Assembly: GCF_023617245.1 (NCBI RefSeq)
Contig: NZ_CP067396.1
Span: 434,001-498,000 of the forward strand
Origin: Lysobacter enzymogenes
GTDB taxonomy: Bacteria; Pseudomonadota; Gammaproteobacteria; Xanthomonadales; Xanthomonadaceae
Reading direction: 5' to 3'
Length of the DNA stretch: 64,000 nt
The notes beneath the pieces are model-generated. The model saw nothing but the letters and a program-made list of their open reading frames with translations, was not told the DNA's origin and searched no databases. Shown here piece by piece: positions 44,002 to 52,779 of this stretch. Each line of letters begins with the position of its first letter. The first letter of the stretch is position 1. A program made the translations under genes and the position numbers.

Positions 44002-45297
44002 CTACCCGGTCGCCTTCAGCGCCAGGGTCGTGCGCGTTCCGCGTTCGGCCTTGTCGAAGCGCAGGGTCCAGCCCAGGTGTTCGCACAGGCGCGAGATCAG
44101 GTCCAGGCCGATGCCGCCGCCTTCGCGGCCGCCGCGGGCGACGCGGGCGTAGATCGCGCTGATCTCTTCCGGCGTCATGCCGTGGCCCGGGTCGTCGATG
44201 GTCACGGTGGCGTCGGGGTGCAGGCGGATCGCGATCTCGCCGCGGTCGCTGTTTTCGATCGCATTGCGCAGCAGATTGCCGATTGCGGCCTGCACGATCG
44301 GCAGCGGCGCCAGGATCTCGCACGGCGGCAGCGGCGCCACCGCCAGGGTCAGGTCCTTGTCGCGGGTGAGGTGGCGGTGGTCCTCGACGATCTCCGGCAG
44401 CAGATGGTCCAGGGCGACGCGGTCGCTGCTGGCGCTCAGCCGCTTGGGGTCCTTGGCCAGCACCAGCAGCAGCGAGATCAGTTGTTCGACATCGCGCGAG
44501 GCGCGGCGGATGCGGTTGATCTGGTGGCGCGCGCCGGCCGGCAGTTCGTTCTGTTCCAGCGCGATCTCGGCCGCGCCGGCGATCACCGAGATCGGCGTGC
44601 GCAACTCGTGGCTGGCGCTGTCGATGAAGGCGCGCTCGCGTTCGACGAAACGGTCGTTGCGCTGCAGGTAGTCGTTGACCGCGTCGGCGATCACCACCAG
44701 CTCCGAGCTGGCCGATTCGGGCACGTCCACGCGCTGGCCCGAGCGGTCCGGGCGCAGGCCGCCGATGCGCTGGGCCATGTTGGTCAGCGGCCGCACCAGC
44801 CGGCGCACGCCCCAGCCGATCACCACGCCGAGCAGCAGCAGGGTGGTGACGGCGGAGCCGGCGATGGTCAACGCGAGGTCGAACTCGCGGTGCTCCATGT
44901 CGTCGATGTCCAGCGCCAGGGTCAGGCGGCGGCCGTCGATGTCGCGCACCAGGGTCACGTACTCGACGCCGGCGACGACGACTTCGTCGTGCACGCCCGG
45001 CGCCAGCGCCGCCAGTTCGCGCGGCGGCGGCCGGGTGGCGCTGTCGTACAGCGACAGCGCCTGGGTGTCGCTCCAGCGATAGTCCGGGTCGCTGCGGCTG
45101 CGCTCGACGAAGTAGTCCATCTCGGTGTTCATCAGCGAAGTCCACACCAGATGTTCGGCGTGTTCGTTGACGAAGAAGCCCTGCACCACCACCGCGATGG
45201 AGAGCAGCGCGGTGTAGCCGAACAGGCCGAGCAGGATGCGCTGGCGCAGGCTCGAGCGCGGACGGGCCGGCGCCGCGGGACGGTCAGGCGTCGCCAT
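44002..45297 (-). CDS. Sensor histidine kinase
   Basis: 431 residues. TM1 (ILLGLFGYTALLSIAVVVQG), a ~100-residue periplasmic sensor, TM2 (LTIAGSAVTTLLLLGVVIGW), a HAMP-like linker, the H-box SASHELRTPISVIAGAAEIA, N-box LLRNAIENSDRG, DPGHGM and GGGIGLDLISRLCEHLGWTL. Autophosphorylates and passes phosphate to the adjacent response regulator, whose stop it overlaps by 14 bp. The divergent PAP2-eptA operon suggests it senses envelope or cationic-peptide stress (inference). Confidence 0.93.
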   Translation of the reverse strand: MATPDRPAAPARPRSSLRQRILLGLFGYTALLSIAVVVQGFFVNEHAEHLVWTSLMNTEMDYFVERSRSDPDYRWSDTQALSLYDSATRPPPRELAALAPGVHDEVVVAGVEYVTLVRDIDGRRLTLALDIDDMEHREFDLALTIAGSAVTTLLLLGVVIGWGVRRLVRPLTNMAQRIGGLRPDRSGQRVDVPESASSELVVIADAVNDYLQRNDRFVERERAFIDSASHELRTPISVIAGAAEIALEQNELPAGARHQINRIRRASRDVEQLISLLLVLAKDPKRLSASSDRVALDHLLPEIVEDHRHLTRDKDLTLAVAPLPPCEILAPLPIVQAAIGNLLRNAIENSDRGEIAIRLHPDATVTIDDPGHGMTPEEISAIYARVARGGREGGGIGLDLISRLCEHLGWTLRFDKAERGTRTTLALKATG

Positions 45298-45985
45298 CGG
45301 CCTCGGCGTCCGCCGGCACGGCGAGGCGGTAGCCGACTCGCGGCAGGGTCTGGATCAGCTTGATCGGATACGGCCCGTCGACCGCGCGGCGCAGCTCGTA
45401 GATATGCGAGCGCAGCATGTCGCCATCGGGCGGGCTGTCGCCCCACAGCGCGTGCTCCAGGCGCTCGCGGGTGACCGCGCCGGGGCTGGACTGCAACAGC
45501 ACTTCCAGCAGCTTGCGGCAGGCCGGGTACAGGTGCAGCGAGCGGCCGCCGCGGCTGACCTCCAGCGTGGTCAGGTCGAGCTTGAGGTCGGCGACCTGCA
45601 GCAGCTTGCTGCGGCCGCGGCCGGCGGCGCGCGCGGCCAGCGCTTCCAGCCGCACTTCCAGTTCGGGCAGGGCGAAGGGCTTGGTCAGGTAGTCGTCGGC
45701 GCCGGCGCGGAAGCCGGCGATCTTGTCGGGCAGTTCGTCGCGCGCGGTCAGCATCAGCACCGGCACGTCGGAGCCGGCTTCCTCGCGCAGGCTGCGCAGC
45801 ACTTCGCGGCCGTCCAGGCGCGGCAGCATCCAGTCGAGCACGATCGCGTCGTAGCGCTGGGTCACCGCCAGGTGCAGGCCGGTCGGGCCATCCGGCGCGG
45901 CGTCGAGGGTGTAGCCGCGCGCTTCGAAGTAATCGAAGAGATTGGCGACCAGATTGCGATTGTCTTCGACTACCAACAGGCGCAT
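45284..45985 (-). CDS. OmpR-family response regulator
   Basis: 233 residues: receiver (MRLLVVEDNRNLVANLFDYF, phospho-acceptor in AIVLDWMLPRLDG, LTARDE, YLTKPFALPEL) and a winged-helix DNA-binding domain (VTRERLEHALWGDSPPDGDM LRSHIYELRRAV, TLPRVGYRLAVP). ATG 45985 has GGAG 9 nt upstream. Transcribed ahead of the kinase gene. Divergent from the PAP2-eptA operon, its most likely target, with 337 bp between. Confidence 0.94.
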   Translation of the reverse strand: MRLLVVEDNRNLVANLFDYFEARGYTLDAAPDGPTGLHLAVTQRYDAIVLDWMLPRLDGREVLRSLREEAGSDVPVLMLTARDELPDKIAGFRAGADDYLTKPFALPELEVRLEALAARAAGRGRSKLLQVADLKLDLTTLEVSRGGRSLHLYPACRKLLEVLLQSSPGAVTRERLEHALWGDSPPDGDMLRSHIYELRRAVDGPYPIKLIQTLPRVGYRLAVPADAEADGDA

Positions 45986-46322
45986 GCGCCGGGTCTCCTG
46001 CCGCGGGGGCGGCGTGACGAGTGTGCCCCATTGCCGGGGCGTCGAGTGATGGGGCGCGCGGACGTCCCCGGTCCCGGCGCGGGCGGGCAGTGTGGATACG
46101 GTGGCGTCGGAACGCAGTCGGAACAAGCGCCGCGCCGGCGCAACGCCGGCCGAATCTGAACGCAATGCCGGCCGTTTGCTCGGCTTCGCGGCTTTTTTGC
46201 CTGTTTAACGCGCCGCCAACCCGGTTCCGACCGCTCTCCGACAGCGCGGTTTCGATCATCCCCGCAGCCCGAAGCGCCCTCGCACGGGTCTTCCACGCCC
46301 GTCTCCGAGCCCGCTGCCGTCG
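45986..46322. other. Divergent promoter region, response regulator / PAP2
   Basis: 337 bp without a gene. No clear PmrA-type CTTAAG direct repeat was seen. An A/T-richer spot (GGCTTTTTTGCCTGTTTAAC, about 46189-46209) is the best promoter candidate. Confidence 0.45.
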
Positions 46323-47141
46323 ATGATCCGTTCCGCTTCCAGGCCGCTGCCGTCGGCCCTTCCGCGCCCCGCCGTCCTGCCCGGCATCTCCGCCGGCATG
46401 TCGCCGCGTCGGTTCCTGCTGCTGCATGCGTTGTGGCCCCTGCTGACGCTGGCGGCGCTGTCGGCGTCGACCATGGGCCTGGGCGGCGACTTCTGGCTGG
46501 CCGACCGCTTCTACGCGCTGGAAGGCGGGCGCTGGGCGCTGCAGAACGCCTACCTGACCGAGCAGGTGATCCATCGCTTCGGCCGCGACGCCAGCACCGC
46601 GGCGTGGCTGGGCGCGTTCGCGTTCTGGCTGTACGCGCGCTCGCGCCCGGCGCTGGCGCCGTGGCGGCGGCCGCTGGCCTATCTGTTGCTGGCGACGTTG
46701 CTGGCGGTGGCGCTGGCGTCGGGCCTGAAGTCGCTGACCAACATAGACTGCCCCTGGGACCTGACCCGCTACGGCGGCGAGGTTCCCTTCTTCGGCCTGT
46801 TCGACCGGCGGCCGCCGGGGCTGGATCGCGGCGTGTGCTTCCCCGCCGGCCACGCCAGCGGCGGCTACGCCTGGATCGCGCTGTACTTCTTCTTCCTGCA
46901 GGTGCGCCCGCGCCTGCGCTGGGCGGGCCTGGCGAGCGGGCTGGCAGTGGGGCTGCTGTTCGGCTTCTCGCAGCAGCTGCGCGGCGCGCATTTTCTTTCG
47001 CACGACGTGTGGACGCTGGCGATCTGCTGGTTCGTGGCATTGGCGCTGTATTTGGCGATGGCGCGGCGCGAGGCGCCGCTGGCGGCGGACAAGCGCGGGG
47101 CACCGGCCGAGCGCGTATCGCTGGAAGGAGCGGGCCGATGA
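46323..47141 (+). CDS. PAP2-family membrane phosphatase
   Basis: 272 residues, about six TM helices. The phosphatase motifs are recognisable but altered: KSLTNIDCPWDL (the KxxxxxxRP motif with Arg replaced by Cys), CFPAGHASGGYAW (PSGH-type) and SQQLRGAHFLSHDVWT (SRxxxxxHxxxD-type, keeping His and Asp). Members act on lipid A, undecaprenyl or phospholipid phosphates at the inner membrane. The outer ATG 46323 was used; ATG 46398 (MSPRRFLLLHALW) gives a more usual N-terminus. Overlaps eptA by 4 bp, so the two act together in lipid A or envelope modification. Confidence 0.88.
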   Translation: MIRSASRPLPSALPRPAVLPGISAGMSPRRFLLLHALWPLLTLAALSASTMGLGGDFWLADRFYALEGGRWALQNAYLTEQVIHRFGRDASTAAWLGAFAFWLYARSRPALAPWRRPLAYLLLATLLAVALASGLKSLTNIDCPWDLTRYGGEVPFFGLFDRRPPGLDRGVCFPAGHASGGYAWIALYFFFLQVRPRLRWAGLASGLAVGLLFGFSQQLRGAHFLSHDVWTLAICWFVALALYLAMARREAPLAADKRGAPAERVSLEGAGR

Positions 47142-48805
47142 ACGCCATCGCCCGTCCGCAGCTGCGCTGGCCGGCGTGGCTGGCGTATCGCCCCGAGCTC
47201 AGCGTCGAGGCGATCGTCCTGATCGCGAGCGTGTTCTTCGCCGCCTTCGCCAACAACGCGTTCTGGCGCGCGGCCTCGGCCGCCGGCGCGTTCGCCAACG
47301 GCGGCGGCGCGTGGGTCGCGGCCTGCGTGTTCGTGGCCATCGTCGCGATCACTTCGCTGTTGCTGGGCGTGCTGTTGAACCGTTGGACGGTGAAGCCGCT
47401 GCTGACGGTGTTGCTGCTGGTCACCGCCGGCGCGGCGCACTTCATGAGCCAGTACGGGGTCTACCTGGACACCGGGATGATCCGCAACGTGCTGCAGTCC
47501 GACGGCAAGGAGTCGGCGGAGCTGTTCACCGGCGGGCTGGTGCTGCCGCTGCTGCTGTACGGCCTGCTGCCGGCGCTGTTGCTGTGGCGGGTGCGGTTGA
47601 AGCCGCGGCCGCTGGCCCGCGCGGTGCTGGTGCGGCTGGGGCTGTTGCTCGCGTCGCTGGCGCTGGCCGGGCTGGCGCTGATGGGCTCGTTCCAGGACAT
47701 CTCGGCGCTGATGCGCAACCACAAGGAAATGCGCCACCTGGTGACGCCGGCCAATTACCTGGTGTCGCTGACGCGGGTGGCGCTGGACGATTCGGCCTCG
47801 CGCGTGCGCGGCCGCACCCCGATCGGCACCGACGCGCGCGTGGCCGCCGGCCGCGCCGCCGGCGCCAAGCCGCGCCTGCTGGTGCTGGTGGTGGGCGAAA
47901 CGGTGCGCGCGCAGAACTGGGGGCTCAACGGCTACGAGCGCCAGACCACGCCGGAACTGGCGCGGATCGGGCCGATCAACTTCCCCGACACGACGGCCTG
48001 CGGCAGCAGCACCGAGGTCTCGGTGCCGTGCATGTTCTCGCCGTACGGCCGCGCCAATTACGACAAGGGCCGCATCCAGGGTTCGGAATCGCTGCTCAAC
48101 GTGCTCGAGTACGCCGGCATCCAGACCCTGTGGCGCGACAACCAGACCGGCTGCAAGAACGTGTGCAAGGGACTGGCGTTCGAGACCTTCGAGCACGACA
48201 CCGACCCGGCATACTGCGACAGCGAGCGCTGCTTCGACGAAGTGATGCTGCGCGGCCTGCGCGAGCGCATCGGCGCCAAGCCGGGCGACGCGGTGGTAGT
48301 GCTGCACCAGCTCGGCAACCACGGACCGGCCTATTTCCGCCGTTATCCCGACCGCCTGCGGCGCTGGACGCCGACCTGCGACACCAACGAACTGGGCAAG
48401 TGCGACCGGCAGCAGATCGTCAACGCCTACGACAACGCGGTGCTGGCGACCGACGAGTTCCTGGCCCGTACCATCCGCTACCTGGCCCAGGACACGTCGC
48501 GCGATACCGCGATGATCTACCTGTCCGATCACGGCGAATCGCTGGGCGAGAACGGGCTGTACCTGCACGGCGTGCCGTACGCGATCGCGCCCAAGACCCA
48601 GACCAAGGTGCCGATGACGATGTGGTTCTCGCCGGGCTTCGCCGCCTCGCGCGGGCTGGACCTGCAATGCCTGCGCGCGGAGTCGGCCAAGCCGGCGAGC
48701 CAGGACAACCTGTTCCACTCGGTGCTGGGGTTGATGCAGGTGGAGACCAGCGTGTACGAGAAGCGGATGGATTTGTTCGCGCCGTGCGTGCGCAAGGCGG
48801 TTTGA
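47138..48805 (+). CDS. eptA: Phosphoethanolamine--lipid A transferase
   Basis: 555 residues. Five N-terminal TM helices (for example VEAIVLIASVFFAAFANNAF, WTVKPLLTVLLLVTAGAAHF, YGVYLDTGMIRNVL) and a periplasmic sulfatase-like domain. Conserved EptA sites: LVVGETVRAQNWGLNGYERQ, the nucleophile region ACGSSTEVSVPCMFSP, disulfide-forming Cys (TGCKNVCKGL, YCDSERCFDEV), LHQLGNHGPAYFRRYP and metal ligands in IYLSDHGESLGENGLY. Adds phosphoethanolamine to lipid A, lowering negative charge and raising polymyxin resistance. Probably under the adjacent two-component system. Confidence 0.95.
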   Translation: MNAIARPQLRWPAWLAYRPELSVEAIVLIASVFFAAFANNAFWRAASAAGAFANGGGAWVAACVFVAIVAITSLLLGVLLNRWTVKPLLTVLLLVTAGAAHFMSQYGVYLDTGMIRNVLQSDGKESAELFTGGLVLPLLLYGLLPALLLWRVRLKPRPLARAVLVRLGLLLASLALAGLALMGSFQDISALMRNHKEMRHLVTPANYLVSLTRVALDDSASRVRGRTPIGTDARVAAGRAAGAKPRLLVLVVGETVRAQNWGLNGYERQTTPELARIGPINFPDTTACGSSTEVSVPCMFSPYGRANYDKGRIQGSESLLNVLEYAGIQTLWRDNQTGCKNVCKGLAFETFEHDTDPAYCDSERCFDEVMLRGLRERIGAKPGDAVVVLHQLGNHGPAYFRRYPDRLRRWTPTCDTNELGKCDRQQIVNAYDNAVLATDEFLARTIRYLAQDTSRDTAMIYLSDHGESLGENGLYLHGVPYAIAPKTQTKVPMTMWFSPGFAASRGLDLQCLRAESAKPASQDNLFHSVLGLMQVETSVYEKRMDLFAPCVRKAV

Positions 48806-48879
48806 GGGTTTCGATGGTGGGTGTGCGGTTTAGGCGGATGATTTCGGTTGCGTTGAGGGCGGCCTCGTAGTTGTGTTGT

Positions 48880-48962
48880 TGCGGTCGCGGCTTGCGCCGC
48901 TCCTACAGTCGGATACGAACCAGCCGAAGCCCCTGTAGGAGCGGCGCAAGCCGCGACCGCGG
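48880..48962. repeat. Family-A dispersed repeat, single inverted unit
   Basis: GCGGTCGCGGCTTGCGCCGC TCCTACAG and its near-perfect inverse CTGTAGGAGCGGCGCAAGCC GCGACCGC separated by about 25 bp, downstream of eptA and immediately before the 80-bp tandem array. Confidence 0.88.
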
Positions 48963-48990
48963 CAACGTAACTGCGTCGCCCCTTCGCCGT

Positions 48991-49493
48991 GATTCCGGCG
49001 AACGTCGGAATCTAACCGAAGCGATGCAGCTCCGCCGGCGTTCCTTAAAGCAACGAACCTCCCAAGCCGTCATTCCGGCGGAAGCCGGAATCCAACCGAA
49101 GCGACGTAGCTCCGCCGATGATCCTTGAAGCAACGAACCTCCCAAGCCGTCATTCCGGCGGAAGCCGGAATCCAACCGAAGCGACGTGGCTCCGCCGATG
49201 ATCCTTGAGGCAACGAATCTCCCAAGCCGTCATTCCGGCGGAAGCCGGAATCCAACCGAAGCGACGTAGCTCCGCCGATGATCCTTGAAGCAACGAACCT
49301 CCCAAGCCGTCATTCCGGCGGAAGCCGGAATCCAACCGAAGCGACGTAGCTCCGCCGATGATCCTTGAAGCAACGAACCTCCCAAGCCGTCATTCCGGCG
49401 GAAGCCGGAATCCAACCGAAGCGACGTAGCTGAGCCGATGATCCTTGAGGCAACGAACCTCCCAAACCGTCATTCCGGCGGAAGCCGGAATCC
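48991..49493. repeat. 80-bp tandem repeat array (six units plus a partial)
   Basis: Units start at 48991 (degenerate), 49071, 49151, 49231, 49311 and 49391, each exactly 80 bp, plus a partial seventh at 49471. Units 2-6 differ at only a few positions. Each unit opens with the palindrome ATTCCGGC-GGAA-GCCGGAAT, followed by a constant ~55-bp spacer (CCAACCGAAGCGACGTAGCT CCGCCGATG...). No variable spacers, so not CRISPR. Short minus-strand frames reading MDSGFRRNDG come from the repeat and are not genes. Confidence 0.95.
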
Positions 49494-49826
49494 ATTTTGA
49501 CTCTGTTGTTGCTCTCACTTTTGTCGTCGCTACGAGTGATGACAAGCGACCATCAAGAGCTTCCGTCCGCAAGCGGCCGGGTCACTTTCTTTGTCTGAAG
49601 CCACAAAGAAAGTAACCAAAGAAAAGGCCTTATCTTTTTGGGATCAAGAGCCACTATGGCTCGAAAGGGGCGCGGGGCCGCGCCATAAGGGGCATCCATG
49701 CCCCATGGCGCGCGTGCGCATCCATGCGCACGCCCTCCGGGGCTGCGGGACGACTGCATCGCGCTCGGGGGCGAGCACGAGCAACGGCAACAGCAAAATG
49801 GATTCCGGCTTTCGCCGGAATGACGG
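49467..49826. mobile_element. MITE-like element with 33-bp terminal inverted repeats
   Basis: The left end 49467-49499 and right end 49794-49826 are inverted copies (32 of 33 match), each containing the ATTCCGGC..GCCGGAAT hairpin and ending in CCATTTTG inward. The ~294-bp interior has no gene. It contains the inverted pair ACTTTCTTTG/CAAAGAAAGT followed by AACCAAAGAAAAGGCC, a motif I recognise as a dispersed repeat in several proteobacteria. The left end is also the last unit of the 80-bp array. No transposase nearby, so any mobility would be non-autonomous (inference). Confidence 0.65.
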
Positions 49827-49896
49827 TGTGGGGCGTTTTTTGCTTCTGTGAGCGGCGACAGCGCAACGCAACGTCGTCGCCCACCTCCGCCGGCGC

Positions 49897-51162
49897 TCAG
49901 CTCGCGCCCCACCAGCGCCGATGCAGCACCCGCGCGTGGCTGCGCCGCAGCCAGCGCCGCACCCGGCTTTCGTCGGCGCGATCGGGATAAGGCCAGACCG
50001 CCGGCGACGTCTCCGACACCCAGCCGTTTTGCCGCCATAGCGCATCGTGCGCGGCGAAGTAGCCGTGGTTGACCAGCACCTCGAATTCGACGTCGAGGAA
50101 GCGGTCCAGGTCGGTGCGCAGGCGCCCGAGCACTTCTCGCACCAGCGCCGGGCTGTAGCCGTCGGCGCCTTCGTCGCGATAGCCGGTCAGGCTCCAGTAC
50201 ACGCCGCTGAACGATCCGCTTTCGGCTTGGCCGAAGAACAACCGCTTGCGCAGCGCTTCGGCCTGGTTGCCGATGACCTGGGTGTAGCGCATCAGCCGCG
50301 ACAGCCACCAGCGCTTGCTCTCGAACACGAACGGGCCGCCGGCGTCGGACACCAGCACTTCGCGATAACGGCGCAGGCTGGGTTCGGTGGCGAGGTTGTC
50401 GTAGACGCCGCCGTCGCTGAGTTCGATCCGCGCGCGCAGCGCGTCGCCGTCGTCGCCGCGGTAGTCGCCGCGCTGGTAGTCGCCCGGCGCGGCTTCGAAG
50501 CGCACCGGGCCGAACACCGGCGGGAAGCACGACGAGGCGGCGACCGCGCAGCTCAGCCGCACCCGCCGCGCGCCGTCGCGCAGGTAGCCGGCGAGGTAGT
50601 CGCCGACGCGGCGGCGCGAGAACTCCCAGTTCACGCCGAAGCTCAGGTCGGTCGCGCAGAACACGAACGAGGGACACTCGGGCAGTTCGTCCAGATGGCG
50701 TTCGCCGAAGGCGCGGATGTAGCCGCGTTCGAGCAGGCCGATGCGCCACGACGGCTTGAGCCAGTTGAACGGCAGCGTCGCCAGCACCGGCAGGGTGCGG
50801 ATGTCGCGCGCGGCGACCGCTCGGAACGGTTCGACCACCTCGGCGCGGAAGTCGATGCGGTCGCTCCAGGCGGCGAAGCTCTCGTCGCGGTCGCGGCGGG
50901 TGTCGAGGTAGCGGCAGGCCAGCCAGGCCGAGACGATGCTGCCGCCGGAGACCGAACTGACCAGGCTCAGGCCGGCGAGCAGGCCGGCTTCGTGCAGGCG
51001 CAGCAAACCGCCGAGGTGGAACAGCGCGGCGCGGTAGCCGCCGCCGGACAGGCACAGGGCGCGGCCTTCGCGCTGGTTGACGCCGCTGCGCGCGGCCAGT
51101 TCGGCGCGGCGCGCCTCGCGGCGCACGCGCAGGCGCTCGAGTTCGACATCGGTGCTTTGCAT
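49897..51162 (-). CDS. Patatin-like phospholipase
   Basis: 421 residues. Oxyanion-hole motif ALCLSGGGYRAALFHLGGLL, nucleophile elbow LVSSVSGGSIVSAWL (the usual GxSxG reads SVSGG; Ser is the nucleophile) and catalytic Asp in LSDGGVYDNLATEP. The Ser-Asp dyad is therefore complete. Such enzymes hydrolyse acyl esters of phospholipids. No signal peptide from ATG 51162; a longer reading from 51288 adds a disordered leader. A Trp-rich basic tail (RRSHARVLHRRWWGAS) ends the protein. It follows the glycosyltransferase on the same strand after 221 bp and a hairpin, so probably a separate transcript. Confidence 0.92.
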   Translation of the reverse strand: MQSTDVELERLRVRREARRAELAARSGVNQREGRALCLSGGGYRAALFHLGGLLRLHEAGLLAGLSLVSSVSGGSIVSAWLACRYLDTRRDRDESFAAWSDRIDFRAEVVEPFRAVAARDIRTLPVLATLPFNWLKPSWRIGLLERGYIRAFGERHLDELPECPSFVFCATDLSFGVNWEFSRRRVGDYLAGYLRDGARRVRLSCAVAASSCFPPVFGPVRFEAAPGDYQRGDYRGDDGDALRARIELSDGGVYDNLATEPSLRRYREVLVSDAGGPFVFESKRWWLSRLMRYTQVIGNQAEALRKRLFFGQAESGSFSGVYWSLTGYRDEGADGYSPALVREVLGRLRTDLDRFLDVEFEVLVNHGYFAAHDALWRQNGWVSETSPAVWPYPDRADESRVRRWLRRSHARVLHRRWWGAS

Positions 51163-51314
51163 GGGGGACGCCTCGGTGGCGGGCGGCGCGCGCGGGCGCC
51201 GCGGGGCGGTCCGCCATTGTGCGCGCGGCTCGTCTCCGAGGCTGTGACTGGGCGAGGGCTGTGACTGGGCGCGTCGCGGTCGCGCCATGGCGCGGCGCTG
51301 CGCGCTTGCGCACC

Positions 51315-51354
51315 GCGCCCCGGCCCTTGCCAGTGGGGGCAGGGGCCGGGGCGC
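51315..51354. terminator. Long GC hairpin downstream of the glycosyltransferase gene
   Basis: Arms 51315-51331 and 51338-51354, 17 bp with a single mismatch (GU-compatible in one strand) and a 6-nt loop. It starts 30 bp after the glycosyltransferase stop on the minus strand. No T-run; likely end of the NRPS-glycosyltransferase transcript. Confidence 0.6.
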
Positions 51355-51383
51355 CCGCGCTATCCCCTATCCGGATAGCGAAC

Positions 51384-52769
51384 TCAGGCTACGCGCTCCA
51401 GCGCCGGCGCGGCCGTATCGCGCGCCAGCCGCGGCGGCGGCAACAGGCCCCATTCGGTGAGCGCGCGGACCGCGGAGGCGCCGCCGTTTTCGGCGCGGAT
51501 CTTCTCGCCCAGTTCGGCCGCCGCGCGCACCCGCTCGGGTTGCAGCGCCTGCGCCACCGCCTGCGCCATCTGCTCGGCGGTGACGGTGCGCCGGTCCAGC
51601 GCCGGCGGCGCCGCGCCGAGCGCGTGCATGCGCCGCGCCCAGAACGGCTGGTCGCCGAAGAACGGTACGAACACCGACGGCACGCCGGCGCGCGCGGCGG
51701 CCACCGTGGTGCCGGCGCCGCCGTGCTGCACGGTGGCGGCCATGCGCGGGAACAGCCAGTCGTGCGGCGCGGCCTCGATCACATAGACCTGGTCGTTCAA
51801 GCGTCCCGGATCGCAGCGCAGTCCGCCCCAGCCGGTTGCCAGCACCGCGCGCCGGCCGCTCAGGCGCACCGCGTCGAGCACCACCTGGGTCAGCGCCTCG
51901 GCGTTGTTGGCCAGCATGCTGCCGAAGCCGAAATACACCGGCTTGTCGCCTTCGGCGAGGAAGTCGGCCAGCGCCTGCGGCGGCTGCCATACGTCGGCCT
52001 GGTCGAGGAACCAGCTCCCGGTGACCTTGACTTCGGCCGGCCAGTCGTCCGGCGGCGGCAGGATGTGGCGGCTGTAGCCGTACAGCACCCGCATGCGCTC
52101 GGGGTTCTTGTCGAAGAACGGCCCGTACCACGGAAACAGCGGCAGCTTGAGCTGCGGCCGGATCGCGCCGTTGACCGCGGGCTTGAGCGTGTACCAGGCC
52201 AGCAGCTTCATCACCGAGAACAGCGCCATGTTGACCGCGCCGGGGAACTCGCGCTCGGACCAGAACGACAGCGGCGAGAGCTTGCGCGACGGCGTGAACG
52301 GCTGCAGGTGGGCCTGGATGAAGGGAATGCCGTCGGCCTCGCCGATCGCCTTGGCCAGCTGGGTGACGATGCCGGTGCCGACCAGCAGCGCCGCGCCCTT
52401 GCACGCCGGGCGCGCCTCCTGCGCCCAGGTCGCCGCCCACTGCGCGAACTTGGCGCGGGTGTGCTGGACCAGGTACCAGGGGTTGAGCGCCTTGTCGACG
52501 GTCTCGGGATTGTTGGTCAGCAGGTCGCTGAAGTCGGCGCTGATCGCGGCGAATTCCAGTCCGGCCTCGCGCACCAGCGGCGCGAAGTTCTCGCTGGTGA
52601 CGATGCGCACCGGATAGCCGGCGCGCTTGAGCGACTGGCCCAGGCCGATGCACGGGCGCGCGTCGCCCTGGGTGCCGACGGTGAAGATCACCACGGCGCC
52701 GGGCGTGGGATCGGCCGGTTGGGCGGCGATGGGAAGCGTTGCGGCGACGGCGGAAGCGGAAGCGGACAC
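51384..52769 (-). CDS. UDP-glycosyltransferase (GT1 / MGT-like)
   Basis: 461 residues, GT-B fold of family 1. The N-terminal acceptor domain starts after a short leader (AVVIFTVGTQGDARPCIGLG QSLKRAGYPVRIVT). The C-terminal donor domain has KPVYFGFGSMLANNAEAL and the signature APHDWLFPRMAATVQHGGAG TTVAAARAGVPSVFVPFFGD QPFWARRM. This is the sterol/macrolide/rhamnolipid-type glycosyltransferase group, which glycosylates hydrophobic small molecules. It starts 10 bp after the NRPS stop on the same strand, so both form one operon and it most likely modifies the NRPS product. Confidence 0.93.
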   Translation of the reverse strand: MSASASAVAATLPIAAQPADPTPGAVVIFTVGTQGDARPCIGLGQSLKRAGYPVRIVTSENFAPLVREAGLEFAAISADFSDLLTNNPETVDKALNPWYLVQHTRAKFAQWAATWAQEARPACKGAALLVGTGIVTQLAKAIGEADGIPFIQAHLQPFTPSRKLSPLSFWSEREFPGAVNMALFSVMKLLAWYTLKPAVNGAIRPQLKLPLFPWYGPFFDKNPERMRVLYGYSRHILPPPDDWPAEVKVTGSWFLDQADVWQPPQALADFLAEGDKPVYFGFGSMLANNAEALTQVVLDAVRLSGRRAVLATGWGGLRCDPGRLNDQVYVIEAAPHDWLFPRMAATVQHGGAGTTVAAARAGVPSVFVPFFGDQPFWARRMHALGAAPPALDRRTVTAEQMAQAVAQALQPERVRAAAELGEKIRAENGGASAVRALTEWGLLPPPRLARDTAAPALERVA

Positions 52770-52779
52770 GTGCGTCTCC

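Noticed and set aside
48991..49493. CRISPR array
   Set aside because: The 80-bp units are nearly identical along their full length, with no variable spacers and no cas genes nearby.
48903..49572. A ladder of ~60-residue minus-strand proteins starting MDSGFRRNDG
   Set aside because: They are translations of the tandem repeat, spaced exactly 80 bp, without ribosome sites.
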